Source: an uncultured Bacteroidales bacterium (GTDB lineage: Bacteria; Bacteroidota; Bacteroidia; Bacteroidales; FEN-979). From it: a DNA stretch of 64,000 bases. Positions within the stretch are counted from its first letter, which is position 1. Each line of letters begins with the position of its first letter. Of this stretch, positions 1 through 10,109 are shown in pieces. A program made the position numbers and the translations under genes. The notes beneath the pieces were generated by a model. That model was not told the DNA's origin. It saw nothing but the letters and a program-made list of their open reading frames with translations, and made no database searches. The stretch lies in contig CAISRB010000012.1 of NCBI GenBank assembly GCA_903887775.1, positions 186,001 to 250,000 of the forward strand, written 5' to 3'.

Positions 1-856
1 ATCCTTTTGCAATGATGTCCGTTTCATTGATCGCAAAGTTATCTTCGGCCGAAGGTTTGATTTTCCTGATGGAGCGCATGATCCCGGTAAGCTCATCCTT
101 AAGTTCGGCATTTGATGCCAGGGGCTTGGCTTTTACAGCGATAGTGGTGCCCATTTCTTTGAGGTCAACAAGTGTTTTAAAATAATTGACAGGCAGGTAA
201 ACAGTCTTATCGTTGCTGTTGCCGAAAAAATCCTCACCTTCTTTTTTCATTACACCCACGATCTCGATATTTCTACCGAAAATCTTGATCTTCTGCCCAA
301 TAGCATCCTGGTTGGGAAATAGACCCGTGGCTATGTCGGCGCCGATTATCGCAATAGGACGGCCACTGGCATCTTCGTTGGCTGAAAAATACCGGCCGCT
401 GGCAATTTCAAATTTCCAGACCTTGTCAAAATCAGTGGAAACGCCAAGGATTCCGACGTTTTCAACATAGTTACTCCGGTATTTAACTGTTTTATTGACC
501 TGGGAGAAAAACGCAGAATTTTCAGCAAGGCTGCTCCTTCTTTCAATTTCGCGCAAATCGTTAAGAGTCGCTTCGGGACGCTGGTAGTATTTCCACCATG
601 GGTAATCCGAACCCATTGACCATGGCCATTTCTGGACATAAAGCACATTGCTGCCGAGAGAAGCAATGCTTTTTCGGATGGCTGCTTCCATCGAATCGAA
701 TACAGTGAAAACGGAAATAACACAGAAAATACCAATCGTGATGCCCAGCAAAGAAAGGATGGTTCTTACTTTATTGACCACAATTGCCTGAATGGCAAAA
801 AGATAACTTTCCCTGAATAGCCTGAGGAAAATAAGATATGCCTGAAATTGTTTCAC
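1..856 (-). CDS. ABC transporter permease, MacB/FtsX-like (C-terminus runs off the window)
   Basis: Reverse-strand reading, not in the ORF track: GTG start near 856, '...LFAIQAIVVNKVRTILSLLGITIGIFCVISVFTVFDSMEAAIRKSIASLGSNVLYVQKWPW...GVSTDFDKVWKFEIASGRYFSANED', typical MacB periplasmic core with first TM. Confidence 0.85.
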   Translation of the reverse strand, partial: MKQFQAYLIFLRLFRESYLFAIQAIVVNKVRTILSLLGITIGIFCVISVFTVFDSMEAAIRKSIASLGSNVLYVQKWPWSMGSDYPWWKYYQRPEATLNDLREIERRSSLAENSAFFSQVNKTVKYRSNYVENVGILGVSTDFDKVWKFEIASGRYFSANEDASGRPIAIIGADIATGLFPNQDAIGQKIKIFGRNIEIVGVMKKEGEDFFGNSNDKTVYLPVNYFKTLVDLKEMGTTIAVKAKPLASNAELKDELTGIMRSIRKIKPSAEDNFAINETDIIAKG

Positions 857-991
857 TGCAGTAAAGTTACGTAAATCCTTTAAAATCTAAGCTCTCTTTA
901 TTGTTAAATTCCCCGATTTTTAATATCATTGCAGGAAATTGAGCATACTGGTTTTAGACGAAAAAATCCTTTTGGAGTTACAGATATCCTT

Positions 992-2518
992 ATGATCGAT
1001 CAAATTAAAATTACCTCTGCATTGATCTCAGTCTATTCGAAGGAAGGGATTGAAGAGATCGCGAAAACGCTGAAAGCCCATAATGTGAGTATTTATTCTA
1101 CCGGCGGAACCTATGATTTCCTTAAGGGCAAGGGCATTCCGGCTACCTCCATAGAAGAGGTGACGACTTATCCTTCTATCCTTGGCGGCCGTGTGAAGAC
1201 CCTTCACCCAAAGGTTTTCGGAGGAATTCTTTGGAGAAGGGACTCCCTCTCGGATGTGAAGGATGTTGAACATTATGATATTCCTTCAATTGATCTGGTG
1301 ATTGTCGACCTTTATCCTTTTGAAAAGACCGTAGCCGGCACGGATAACGAGGAAGAGATCATAGAAAAGATTGACATCGGCGGTATTTCGCTTATCAGGG
1401 CAGCTGCAAAAAACTACCGCCACGTGGTTGTTATCCCTGCTGCCGGCTATTACAAACCCCTGATGAAACTCCTTGAAGAGAAAAACGGTTTTACCAATGT
1501 TGATGACAGGAGGTATTTCGCCGCCCAGGCCTTCAATGTGTCCTCGCATTACGACACCCAGATCTTCAATTATTTCAACCGCAGGGAGAACATTGCTGCA
1601 TTCAAGCAGAGCCAGATGATCTCAACTCCAATGAGATATGGCGAGAATCCCCATCAGAAAGGTTCTTTTTATGGCCACTTGCACGAAAATTTTGAACAAT
1701 TACACGGGAAAGAGATTTCATACAACAATCTTGTGGATATCGATTCTGCCATCAACCTTAGTGCAGAATTTTCGGAACCATCAGTTGCAATTATAAAGCA
1801 TACCAACCCTTGCGGACTTGCATGCAGGAGTGCAATAAAAGAAGCGTATCTTGATGCCCTGGCATGCGACAGCATTTCCGCTTACGGAGGTGTGGTGATT
1901 GCCAACAGGAAGATAGATATGGAAACAGCCGAAGAGCTTAATAAACTGTTTTTTGAGATCCTCCTGGCGCCTGAATATGAAAAGAATGCCCTTGATGTCT
2001 TAAAATCAAAGAAAAATAGAATAATTTTACGTCAAAATCCGTTATCATTCAGTTCCAGGCAGTTTAAATCAGTCCTGAACGGAATTCTGGAGCAGGACAG
2101 GGATCTTAATACCGAAACGGAAGCAGATTTTCAATGTGTAACGAAAAAGAAACCTTCTGCTGCGGAAACCTCGGAATTGCTTTTTGCAAATAAAATTGTT
2201 AAACATTTGAAATCTAATACTATAGTTATCTCTAAGAACAAACAACTAATCGGTTGCGGAATGGGACAAACATCTCGTGTTGATGCAATGAAACAAGCCA
2301 TTTTAAAGGCAGAGACGTTTGGATTTGACCCGAAAGGCGCTGTTATGGCATCGGATGCCTTTTTCCCTTTTTCTGATTCTGTCGAGATTGCACACAAAGC
2401 TGGAATCATTGCTGTAATTCAACCCGGTGGTTCAATACGCGATACCGAATCGGTGAAATTTTGCGATGAACATGACATGGCCATGGTATTTACCGGTATT
2501 CGCCACTTTAAACATTAA
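992..2518 (+). CDS. purH: Bifunctional AICAR transformylase/IMP cyclohydrolase
   Basis: KITSALISVYSKEGIEEIAKTLKAHNVSIYSTGGTYDFL, GGRVKTLHPKVFGGIL, RYGENPHQKGSFYG; ORF opens at 929 but Met at 992 fits the family N-terminus. Confidence 0.96.
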   Translation: MIDQIKITSALISVYSKEGIEEIAKTLKAHNVSIYSTGGTYDFLKGKGIPATSIEEVTTYPSILGGRVKTLHPKVFGGILWRRDSLSDVKDVEHYDIPSIDLVIVDLYPFEKTVAGTDNEEEIIEKIDIGGISLIRAAAKNYRHVVVIPAAGYYKPLMKLLEEKNGFTNVDDRRYFAAQAFNVSSHYDTQIFNYFNRRENIAAFKQSQMISTPMRYGENPHQKGSFYGHLHENFEQLHGKEISYNNLVDIDSAINLSAEFSEPSVAIIKHTNPCGLACRSAIKEAYLDALACDSISAYGGVVIANRKIDMETAEELNKLFFEILLAPEYEKNALDVLKSKKNRIILRQNPLSFSSRQFKSVLNGILEQDRDLNTETEADFQCVTKKKPSAAETSELLFANKIVKHLKSNTIVISKNKQLIGCGMGQTSRVDAMKQAILKAETFGFDPKGAVMASDAFFPFSDSVEIAHKAGIIAVIQPGGSIRDTESVKFCDEHDMAMVFTGIRHFKH

Positions 2519-2524
2519 AGAACT

Positions 2525-3538
2525 ATGGGATTATTTACAAAGGAAATTGCTATTGACCTGGGTACAGCCAATACGATTATAATTTATAACGACAAAGTAG
2601 TGGTTGATGAACCATCTATTGTCGCCATTGAAAGAAGTTCAGGAAAAATCATTGCTGTTGGCAAGAAAGCCCAAATGATGCATGGGAAGACCCATGAGAA
2701 CATAAAAACCATCCGCCCGTTACGTGGGGGGGTGATCGCCGACTTTCATGCCGCCGAGCATATGATAAGGGAAATGATAAAAATGATCGAGATTGGAAAA
2801 TCATGGTTCCCGCCGGCAATGAAAATGGTCATTTGTATCCCTTCCGGCATCACTGAAGTTGAAGAGAGGGCAGTGAAGGATTCAGCAGAACAGGCCGGGG
2901 CCAAAGAGGTAAGACTTATCCATGAACCAATGGCTGCAGCTATCGGTATCGGCATAGATGTGCTTGAGCCTGTCGGGAACATGGTCATTGATATAGGAGG
3001 CGGAACCAGTGAAATCGCGGTTATTGCCTTAGGCGGCATAGTGAATAACAAATCAATCCGGATAGCAGGAGATGAATTCAACTCCGATATCGAGGAATAC
3101 ATGCGTAAGCAGCATAATATCAATATCGGTGAGCGGACTGCCGAAAGGATTAAAATTGAAGTTGGAGCAGCAATGGTTGATATTGATAATCCACCTCCCG
3201 ATTACGCGGTACACGGCCGTGATCTGCTTACAGGCATTCCAAAGGAAGTTATTGTTAACTATGCCGAAATAGCACATGCCCTTGATAAATCTGTTGCCAA
3301 AATTGAGGCTGCTGTTCTTAATGCTCTTGAAATGACGCCCCCTGAACTTGCTTCCGATATTTTTGAAACCGGCATTTATCTTACCGGAGGCGGCGCTTTG
3401 CTCCGAGGACTTGATAAACGTATTCACCTGAAAACAAAATTGAAGGTACATGTTGCGGAAGATCCCCTTCGCGCCGTAGCCAGGGGAACAGGGATTGCTC
3501 TTAAAAATTTCGACAAATTCACATTCCTGATCAAGTAA
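2525..3538 (+). CDS. mreB: Rod shape-determining protein MreB
   Basis: IAIDLGTANTIIIYNDKVVVDEPSIVA, MVIDIGGGTSEIAVIALGGIV, ETGIYLTGGGALLRGLDKR. Confidence 0.97.
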   Translation: MGLFTKEIAIDLGTANTIIIYNDKVVVDEPSIVAIERSSGKIIAVGKKAQMMHGKTHENIKTIRPLRGGVIADFHAAEHMIREMIKMIEIGKSWFPPAMKMVICIPSGITEVEERAVKDSAEQAGAKEVRLIHEPMAAAIGIGIDVLEPVGNMVIDIGGGTSEIAVIALGGIVNNKSIRIAGDEFNSDIEEYMRKQHNINIGERTAERIKIEVGAAMVDIDNPPPDYAVHGRDLLTGIPKEVIVNYAEIAHALDKSVAKIEAAVLNALEMTPPELASDIFETGIYLTGGGALLRGLDKRIHLKTKLKVHVAEDPLRAVARGTGIALKNFDKFTFLIK

Positions 3539-3547
3539 ATCCGGTAT

Positions 3548-4378
3548 ATGCGGAACTTATATGTATTTCTCCGCAAACACTATTTCATTTTAGTATTTCT
3601 TTTGCTGGAAACAGTATCGCTGGTTCTGTTTTTTAATTTCAATGAATTCCAGGATACAGCGATATACAATATTTCGAGCACGCTTACCGGCATTATAAAC
3701 ACAACATTCAGAAACATCTCCGAATACTTTTCACTCCGAAAGACCAACCAGACCCTGGTTGAGGAGATGGCCAAACTGCATTCACGCCTTCCCGATGCCT
3801 ATTATAAGTCAGATGCTTACTCTTTCTACCGGAATGATACGGTGTATCAGCTTCAATACCGGTACATCAGCGCAAAGGTCATAAGCAACTCTACGAACAA
3901 AAGAAACAATTTTCTGATGATCAGCAAAGGAAGCCTTCAGGGAGTGAAGAACCATATGGGAGTGATTATAGGAAACCGCATTGTTGGCCAGGTTGTCAGC
4001 GTCTCGCCACATTTCAGCTGGATCATGTCGATGCTGAACAAAGACAGCAAAATATCGGGAAAATTCAAAAAGAACAACCAGCTTGTAAACGTGGAATGGT
4101 TAGGTGGAAATTACAGGAATGGAATCGTAAAAGAGATCCCTAAACATGTTGAGATCAGGAAAAATGATACTATTATAACAAGCGGAAATTCAGATATTTT
4201 TCCCGAAGGCATATTGATAGGAACAATCAGTGATTTCACAGTTTCCCCCGATGAAAACTTCAATTACGGTGTTGTACAGTTTTCTACTGACTTTAACAGC
4301 CTGGGCTATGTGGAAGTCGTTGTTGATCTGATGAGAAAAGAAAAAGAAGATATTAAAGCATCATTTAAAAGCCAGTAA
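3548..4378 (+). CDS. mreC: Rod shape-determining protein MreC
   Basis: Position after mreB; N-terminal TM, coiled region, then ISKGSLQGVKNHMGVIIGNRIVGQVVSVS. Confidence 0.92.
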   Translation: MRNLYVFLRKHYFILVFLLLETVSLVLFFNFNEFQDTAIYNISSTLTGIINTTFRNISEYFSLRKTNQTLVEEMAKLHSRLPDAYYKSDAYSFYRNDTVYQLQYRYISAKVISNSTNKRNNFLMISKGSLQGVKNHMGVIIGNRIVGQVVSVSPHFSWIMSMLNKDSKISGKFKKNNQLVNVEWLGGNYRNGIVKEIPKHVEIRKNDTIITSGNSDIFPEGILIGTISDFTVSPDENFNYGVVQFSTDFNSLGYVEVVVDLMRKEKEDIKASFKSQ

Positions 4379-4389
4379 GAAAAAGCAGA

Positions 4390-4908
4390 ATGACAACATC
4401 AAAAGTGGTTTTATATAACGTTTTGAGGTTTTTTGTGCTTATCCTGCTCCAGGTGCTGATCCTGAATAATATATATCTGGGAGGCTTAATAAATCCTTAT
4501 TTTTATATTTATTTTATTCTCCTGCTCCCATATGAGACTCCGGGCGGATTATTGTTAGTTCTCTCATTTTTGTTGGGTGCAGGAATTGATATTTTTACCA
4601 ATACACTTGGATTGAATATTTCGGCCTGCCTGGCCATGGCTTTTGCACGTCCGCATATCATCCGATGGATCTCCTCCGGTCCGGATTCGCTGATCGGCGA
4701 CAGCCCATCCCTGAAAAACCAAGGCCTCAAATGGTTCCTGTATTATTCAATCAGCCTTATACTGATCCATCATGGAGTGCTTTTTTATCTCGAAACCTTC
4801 CGGTTTACTGAGTTTTTTACGACCTTTTTCAGGATGGTCCTGAGTGGCGCTTTCACCCTTTTGCTCGTTCTCATCAGCGAATACTTGTTATATCCCCGGG
4901 ATAATTAA
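4390..4908 (+). CDS. mreD: Rod shape-determining protein MreD
   Basis: Small polytopic membrane protein directly after mreC; Bacteroidetes MreD-like sequence. Confidence 0.85.
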   Translation: MTTSKVVLYNVLRFFVLILLQVLILNNIYLGGLINPYFYIYFILLLPYETPGGLLLVLSFLLGAGIDIFTNTLGLNISACLAMAFARPHIIRWISSGPDSLIGDSPSLKNQGLKWFLYYSISLILIHHGVLFYLETFRFTEFFTTFFRMVLSGAFTLLLVLISEYLLYPRDN

Positions 4909-4940
4909 AAAGGCTGAACCTTTTTCCGGAACAGCCTTTT
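4907..4940 (+). terminator. Rho-independent terminator after mreD
   Basis: AAAAGGCTG...CAGCCTTTT inverted repeat with U-tract. Confidence 0.8.
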
Positions 4941-4947
4941 AATCCTG

Positions 4948-5018
4948 AGGTATCGAGCGGAGTCGAACCGCTGTACGAGGTTTTGCAGACCTCTGCCTAG
5001 CCACTCGGCCACGATACC
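4948..5018 (-). tRNA. tRNA-Cys (GCA)
   Basis: Reverse strand GGTATCGTGGCCGAGTGGCTAGGCAGAGGTCTGCAAAACCTCGTACAGCGGTTCGACTCCGCTCGATACC-T; cloverleaf, GCA anticodon, U73 discriminator typical of tRNA-Cys. Confidence 0.95.
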
Positions 5019-5119
5019 CTGTTATTTAGGGAGTGCAAAGGTAAAAAAGATTTACGATTTACGAAGTACGATTTATGAATGAATTCGTATTTCACATATT
5101 GAACAGGGTAAAGCCTTTT

Positions 5120-5479
5120 TTATTTGCGGTTCCAGGAGGTGATGAAACTGACCTGCTTCACCTTCCCTCCTACCGGCGGATTAAGCTTCGAAACCTTAAG
5201 CTCTATGTCTGTAACAGAAGGAAATTGATCAATGACTGATCTTATGATTCGCATGGCCAGATGTTCCAGCAGGTGGGATTTCTGCTCCATTTCAGTTTTT
5301 ACACAATTATAAAGCGCTACATAATTAACAGTATCATGCAGCAGGTCACTTTGTTCGGCTGAAGAAGTATCAGACTCAACACACAAATCAACGACAAATT
5401 TTGACCCTGTCAGTTGTTCTTCCTTATAGCAACCGTGATATGCAAAAAATTCAATCCCATCCAAACTGATCTTTCCCAT
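5120..5479 (-). CDS. folB: Dihydroneopterin aldolase
   Basis: MGKISLDGIEFFAYHGCYKEEQLTGSKFVVDLCVE...VNYVALYNCV...LLEHLAMRI. Confidence 0.93.
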   Translation of the reverse strand: MGKISLDGIEFFAYHGCYKEEQLTGSKFVVDLCVESDTSSAEQSDLLHDTVNYVALYNCVKTEMEQKSHLLEHLAMRIIRSVIDQFPSVTDIELKVSKLNPPVGGKVKQVSFITSWNRK

Positions 5480-5611
5480 AATGTTTTGTTGATTTTATCC
5501 TTTTCAGAGAGCATGCTAAATTATTAAAATCCGTTCAATCCGGCCCTGTTTCCCTAATTTTAAGTAGCTTTGCAGGCTGTTTTCAGGCAGCAGACTGAAT
5601 AATTTTACAAT

Positions 5612-7315
5612 ATGATGGAAGAGAGTACAAGCAAAGAGGCCAATACAGTCAGGTCACTTAATTTTATTGAGGAAATCATCGAAGAGGATCTGCGCATGGG
5701 CAAGAATGAATGCAGGGTGCATACCCGCTTTCCGCCGGAGCCAAACGGGTATCTTCATATAGGTCACGCAAAATCGATCTGTCTTAATTTTGGCCTGGCT
5801 AAAAAATACAATGGGAAGACTAATTTACGCTTTGATGACACCAACCCGGTTAAAGAGGACATTGAATATGTTGACTCGATAAAAGAAGATGTTAAATGGC
5901 TGGGTTTTGACTGGGAGGACAGGGAATTCTATGCTTCGGATTATTTTGAGCAGCTTTATGAGTTTGCTGTAATCCTGATCCGCAAAGGGAAAGCTTATGT
6001 ATGTGACATGAGCGCCGAAGAGATGAGCGAAAGCAGGGGAACCCCTACCCGGCCGGGCAGGGAAAATCCATACAGGAACAGGACAATTGAGGAGAACCTT
6101 GATCTTTTTACCCGCATGCGTGCAGGTGAATTCCCTGATGGCGCCAAAGTGCTGAGAGCCAAAGTCGATATGGCATCACCAAACATGCATATGAGAGATC
6201 CCGTGATTTACAGGATCCTTCATACCTCTCACCACCGCACAGGAGACAAATGGTGTATATATCCCATGTATGATTTCGCCCATGGGCAATCTGATTCCAT
6301 TGAAAAAATAACACACTCGATATGCACTCTTGAATTTGAGGTTCACAGGCCCTTATATGACTGGCTGATACAGGAGATCGGGATCTATGCCCCCCGACAG
6401 ATAGAATTTGCCAGGCTGAACCTGAGCTATACTGTAATGAGTAAAAGGAAGCTTTTGGAACTCGTCCAGGAAAAGCAGGTGAGAGGATGGGATGATCCCC
6501 GTATGCCGACTATTTGCGGCCTCAGGAGAAGGGGCTATACTCCCGAATCAATTAGAAATTTCGCTGATCTGATCGGAGTCGCGAAAAGAGATAATGTTAT
6601 CGATATAAGCCTTTTGGAATTTTGTATCAGGGAAGACCTGAATAAAAGGGCAATGCGTATCATGGGAATAATAAATCCCCTGAAAATCGTACTTGATAAT
6701 TATCCTGATGAGCTGGTTGAAGAAATGGCGGCAGTGAACAATCCTGAAGACCCTTCAGCAGGAAGCAGAAAAGTCCCTTTCTCGAAAGAACTGTATATTG
6801 AACATGAAGACTTCATGGAAAATCCTCCGGGCAAATTTTTCAGGCTGGCCCCGGGAAGGGAAGTTAGGCTGCGATCAGCATATATCATTAAATGTGAGTC
6901 GGTTACGAAAGATCCTGTAAGTGGCAGGATCCTGGAGGTTCATTGCTCATATGACCCCGCTACAAAAAGTGGGATGCCCGAAAGCAACAGAAAGGTCAAA
7001 GGAACCCTCCACTGGGTTTCGGTGAAACATGCAATAACAGCAGAAATCAGGATGTACGACCGTCTTTTTATGGTTGAAAGCCCCGATAATGCAGAAGAAG
7101 GAAAAACATATAAAGACTTCCTCAACCCTGATTCCCTGGAAATAAAGACAGGATTTATAGAACCTTCGGTCAGGAATGCAATACCAGGCCAAAAATACCA
7201 GTTTGAACGTTTAGGGTATTACAGTGTCGATTATGATTCAACCCCCGATAAGCTTGTTTTTAACTGCGTCGTGCCGTTAAAAGACAGCTGGTCTAAAAAA
7301 GAAAAAACCAAATAA
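5612..7315 (+). CDS. glnS: Glutaminyl-tRNA synthetase
   Basis: [48 protein letters not shown]. Confidence 0.97.
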   Translation: MMEESTSKEANTVRSLNFIEEIIEEDLRMGKNECRVHTRFPPEPNGYLHIGHAKSICLNFGLAKKYNGKTNLRFDDTNPVKEDIEYVDSIKEDVKWLGFDWEDREFYASDYFEQLYEFAVILIRKGKAYVCDMSAEEMSESRGTPTRPGRENPYRNRTIEENLDLFTRMRAGEFPDGAKVLRAKVDMASPNMHMRDPVIYRILHTSHHRTGDKWCIYPMYDFAHGQSDSIEKITHSICTLEFEVHRPLYDWLIQEIGIYAPRQIEFARLNLSYTVMSKRKLLELVQEKQVRGWDDPRMPTICGLRRRGYTPESIRNFADLIGVAKRDNVIDISLLEFCIREDLNKRAMRIMGIINPLKIVLDNYPDELVEEMAAVNNPEDPSAGSRKVPFSKELYIEHEDFMENPPGKFFRLAPGREVRLRSAYIIKCESVTKDPVSGRILEVHCSYDPATKSGMPESNRKVKGTLHWVSVKHAITAEIRMYDRLFMVESPDNAEEGKTYKDFLNPDSLEIKTGFIEPSVRNAIPGQKYQFERLGYYSVDYDSTPDKLVFNCVVPLKDSWSKKEKTK

Positions 7316-7316
7316 A

Positions 7317-7347
7317 TTTGAAATTTGCCGCAAGTATAGTAATTTTG
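7317..7347 (+). promoter_or_regulatory. Predicted Bacteroidetes-type promoter for tRNA-Gln
   Basis: TTTG (7317-7320) - N19 - TAATTTTG (7340-7347); matches TTTG/TAnnTTTG; tRNA begins 10 nt downstream. Confidence 0.65.
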
Positions 7348-7356
7348 CAGCCGCAT

Positions 7357-7429
7357 TGTCCGATGGTGTAACTGGCAACACGTCTGCCTCTGGAGCAGAA
7401 GAGTCTAGGTTCGATTCCTAGTCGGACAA
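7357..7429 (+). tRNA. tRNA-Gln (CTG)
   Basis: TGTCCGATGGTGTAACTGGCAACACGTCTGCCTCTGGAGCAGAAGAGTCTAGGTTCGATTCCTAGTCGGACA-A; anticodon loop CTCTGGA = CUG. Confidence 0.94.
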
Positions 7430-7435
7430 CAACAG

Positions 7436-7475
7436 AAAAACCCAATTAACTTAATTTCAGTTAGTTGGGTTTTTT
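7436..7475 (+). terminator. Rho-independent terminator after tRNA-Gln
   Basis: AAAAACCCAA...TTGGGTTTTTT hairpin with T-run. Confidence 0.8.
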
Positions 7476-7556
7476 AATAGTCGTTTTGTTAAAACAATGT
7501 TAAAACAAATTGGATATTTTTAGGTTTTTATTACAATTTTATGGACACGATTTAAT

Positions 7557-8255
7557 TTATTTGATCTGGAGAATGCAGGAAGCATAGTGAGCATCGGACA
7601 TCACAAACTCCAGCGGGGTTACTGTTTTTCCCTGACCATAATCCCAATAGGCTGCTTCCTTGACCCATCTTTCAAACCCGACGGTATTGAGAATATATAA
7701 CTGCGTCCCGGGTTTTGCCATTTTCAACCAGGTATTCACCACATCTGTATTGAAATCAGTATCCTCGTCGTCAAAATAGGCGGCAGAAGAGACCCAGGTT
7801 TTTGCAGGTTCATAGTTAACAGGGGTCCTCCATACGGTCTTGTCGTGATAATCAGGATGCGGGGATCCCTTTTTCCATTCGGGATATTTCCGGGTGCCGT
7901 CGTATTCATGGGAACTCCAGGCATACCAATAAATGGCTTCCTTTTTTTTGTCTTTCAGTAAATCGCTTTTAGCCTTAAACAAAGCATTCATCATCGATTC
8001 ATAAGTCTGGCCTTGTGGTAAGAGGGCTCTAAGATCCAAGCGGTTAGCACCCGCCTTCACATAAAATATTCCATTCTGATAGTCGAACTGAGCCGGATCA
8101 TATTTATCAAATGAAGGACGGCCGCCGATGGATACGGCGATGGAACCATAGCCGAAAGCTTTAAAATAAGCAGGATCGGGCCCGTCATACGATGAAGTAA
8201 AGGCTACCAGAAGCAGGGTGGCCAGCATAAAGATCAGAGTTGTTGTCTTTTTCAT
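7557..8255 (-). CDS. Secreted hypothetical protein
   Basis: Signal peptide MKKTTTLIFMLATLLLVAFTSS; no family recognised. Confidence 0.7.
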   Translation of the reverse strand: MKKTTTLIFMLATLLLVAFTSSYDGPDPAYFKAFGYGSIAVSIGGRPSFDKYDPAQFDYQNGIFYVKAGANRLDLRALLPQGQTYESMMNALFKAKSDLLKDKKKEAIYWYAWSSHEYDGTRKYPEWKKGSPHPDYHDKTVWRTPVNYEPAKTWVSSAAYFDDEDTDFNTDVVNTWLKMAKPGTQLYILNTVGFERWVKEAAYWDYGQGKTVTPLEFVMSDAHYASCILQIK

Positions 8256-8507
8256 GGGTTTGGTTTTAAGGTTTCAAATAGTGGGTGGAGATGATATATT
8301 TGAAGAATTGACATGTATATCAATGGCTTAATAACCAAAGTCCGGTCGGGAATCGGGATTGATCAGATAGGCAGGGAAGATCGCCCAGGTATTGGCATAA
8401 TAAACCGACCGGTTGTTGCAAATATATGTAAAGAAAGCCCGGAAAGCAAGTGTTAGGAGAAATTTATGGTACCACAACGCAACTGCGGCTGTCGCTCCAG
8501 CCTGACA

Positions 8508-10031
8508 TCATATCTTTTTAATGCCCAGATACAACCTTCTCAGGAATTCCTCCTTCCCCAACATCACGGCAATATCCATCATACCCGGGCCCTGGTTTGA
8601 TCCGACTACCAGCAGGCGTAACGGATTCATTAACTGGCCGGTTTTAATTTTTCTGCTCCCGGTAAACTCTTCAACAAGCCGGTGAAGGCTTTCTTTGTCA
8701 AATGGTTCAAGCCTGCTGACCATGGTCGCAAATTCTTCAACATATAAGGCGGTCCCTTCCTGCCATATCTTCTGTTTCACCTGTTGGTCATATGTTTCAG
8801 GAGCCCTGAAAAACAATAAGGAATTCTTCAGAAGGTCAGGCAGTAACTCCACCCTTTCCCTGATCAGTGCGATCACCCTGATCACATATTCAGGATCGGC
8901 ATTGATTCCGTTGGCTGCTAAGGCAGGCTGCAGATAATTGTACAATTCTGCATCAGGTTTTTGCTGTATGTACTTATGATTGAACCAGCGGGCTTTTGGC
9001 GGATCAAATTTCGCTCCTGATTTATTGATCCGGTCAAGAGAAAAGGCCGAAACAAGTTCGTTCATCGAAAAAATTTCCTGTTCCGTACCCGGATTCCATC
9101 CAAGCAAAGCAAGCATATTGATAAATGCCTCAGGCAGGTAACCATCCTCTTTATAACCATGAAAAATATCATCTGAATCAGGGTCTTTCCACTCCAATGG
9201 AAACACCGGGAAACCGAGGCGGTCCCCGTCTCTTTTACTAAGTTTTCCATTGCCGTCGGGCTTCAGAATCAAAGGCAGATGCGCAAATTGGGGCATACTG
9301 CTTTCCCAGCCAAAAAACCGGTATAAGAGCAGATGCATCGGTGCCGATGGCAGCCATTCTTCTCCCCTGATCACATGGGAGATCTTCATCAGGTAGTCAT
9401 CAATTACATTTGCCAGATGATAGGTAGGAAGGCCGTCAGACTTAAAAAGGACTTTATCGTCAAGCGTATCTGTGTGAACTTTAACCTCTCCCCTGATCAG
9501 GTCGTGAAAAATCACTGTCTGGTTTTCGGGAATCAGAATGCGGATCACATAGCGGTCTCCCCTTTCAGTTCTCGTGCTAACCTCATCCGCAGACAGCGAA
9601 AGACTGTTTTTCATCTGCAACCTGGTTTTAACCCCGTATTGAAACTGCTCATGGCCCCGTGAAAGCCTGTTCCTTGCATCTTCAAGCTCGGCAGCCGTAT
9701 CAAAGGCCTTGTATGCATGCCCTTTTTCAAGCAATACCTGAACGTATTCCCTGTAAATCGAAGATCGTTCCGATTGGCGATATGGGGCATGAGGTCCGCC
9801 TTTAATGATATCTTCATCAAATTCAAGTCCGCACCACTTAAGTGATTTAATAATATAATCTTCTGCCCCGGGGACAAACCTGTTCTGGTCGGTATCTTCT
9901 ATTCTGAGGATAAATGCGCCATTATGTTTTCGGGCAAAAAGATAATTATACAGAGCTGTCCGAACTCCGCCAAGATGCAAAGGTCCGGTCGGGCTTGGAG
10001 CAAAGCGAACACGTATTCCTGCTGGTTCCAT
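8508..10031 (-). CDS. gltX: Glutamyl-tRNA synthetase
   Basis: VRFAPSPTGPLHLGGVRTALYNYLFARK, RIEDTDQNRFVPGAE, KLSKRDGDRLG; ORF extends to 10088 but Met at 10031 fits the family start. Confidence 0.96.
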   Translation of the reverse strand: MEPAGIRVRFAPSPTGPLHLGGVRTALYNYLFARKHNGAFILRIEDTDQNRFVPGAEDYIIKSLKWCGLEFDEDIIKGGPHAPYRQSERSSIYREYVQVLLEKGHAYKAFDTAAELEDARNRLSRGHEQFQYGVKTRLQMKNSLSLSADEVSTRTERGDRYVIRILIPENQTVIFHDLIRGEVKVHTDTLDDKVLFKSDGLPTYHLANVIDDYLMKISHVIRGEEWLPSAPMHLLLYRFFGWESSMPQFAHLPLILKPDGNGKLSKRDGDRLGFPVFPLEWKDPDSDDIFHGYKEDGYLPEAFINMLALLGWNPGTEQEIFSMNELVSAFSLDRINKSGAKFDPPKARWFNHKYIQQKPDAELYNYLQPALAANGINADPEYVIRVIALIRERVELLPDLLKNSLLFFRAPETYDQQVKQKIWQEGTALYVEEFATMVSRLEPFDKESLHRLVEEFTGSRKIKTGQLMNPLRLLVVGSNQGPGMMDIAVMLGKEEFLRRLYLGIKKI

Positions 10032-10109
10032 GATAGATGCCGGTTTTCGGGCAGGCAAAGTTAAGGTTATATCCTGTAAGATCAGCAATTTCGTAATTTT
10101 GCAGTTTCA

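Noticed and set aside
346-735. 129-aa reverse ORF near the window start
   Set aside because: Out of frame with the MacB-like permease reading that spans 1-856 on the same strand.
1422-1430. CACGTG-containing site in purH as a third parS
   Set aside because: Only the 6-8 nt core matches (GCCACGTGGT); arms do not match and it lies in coding sequence.
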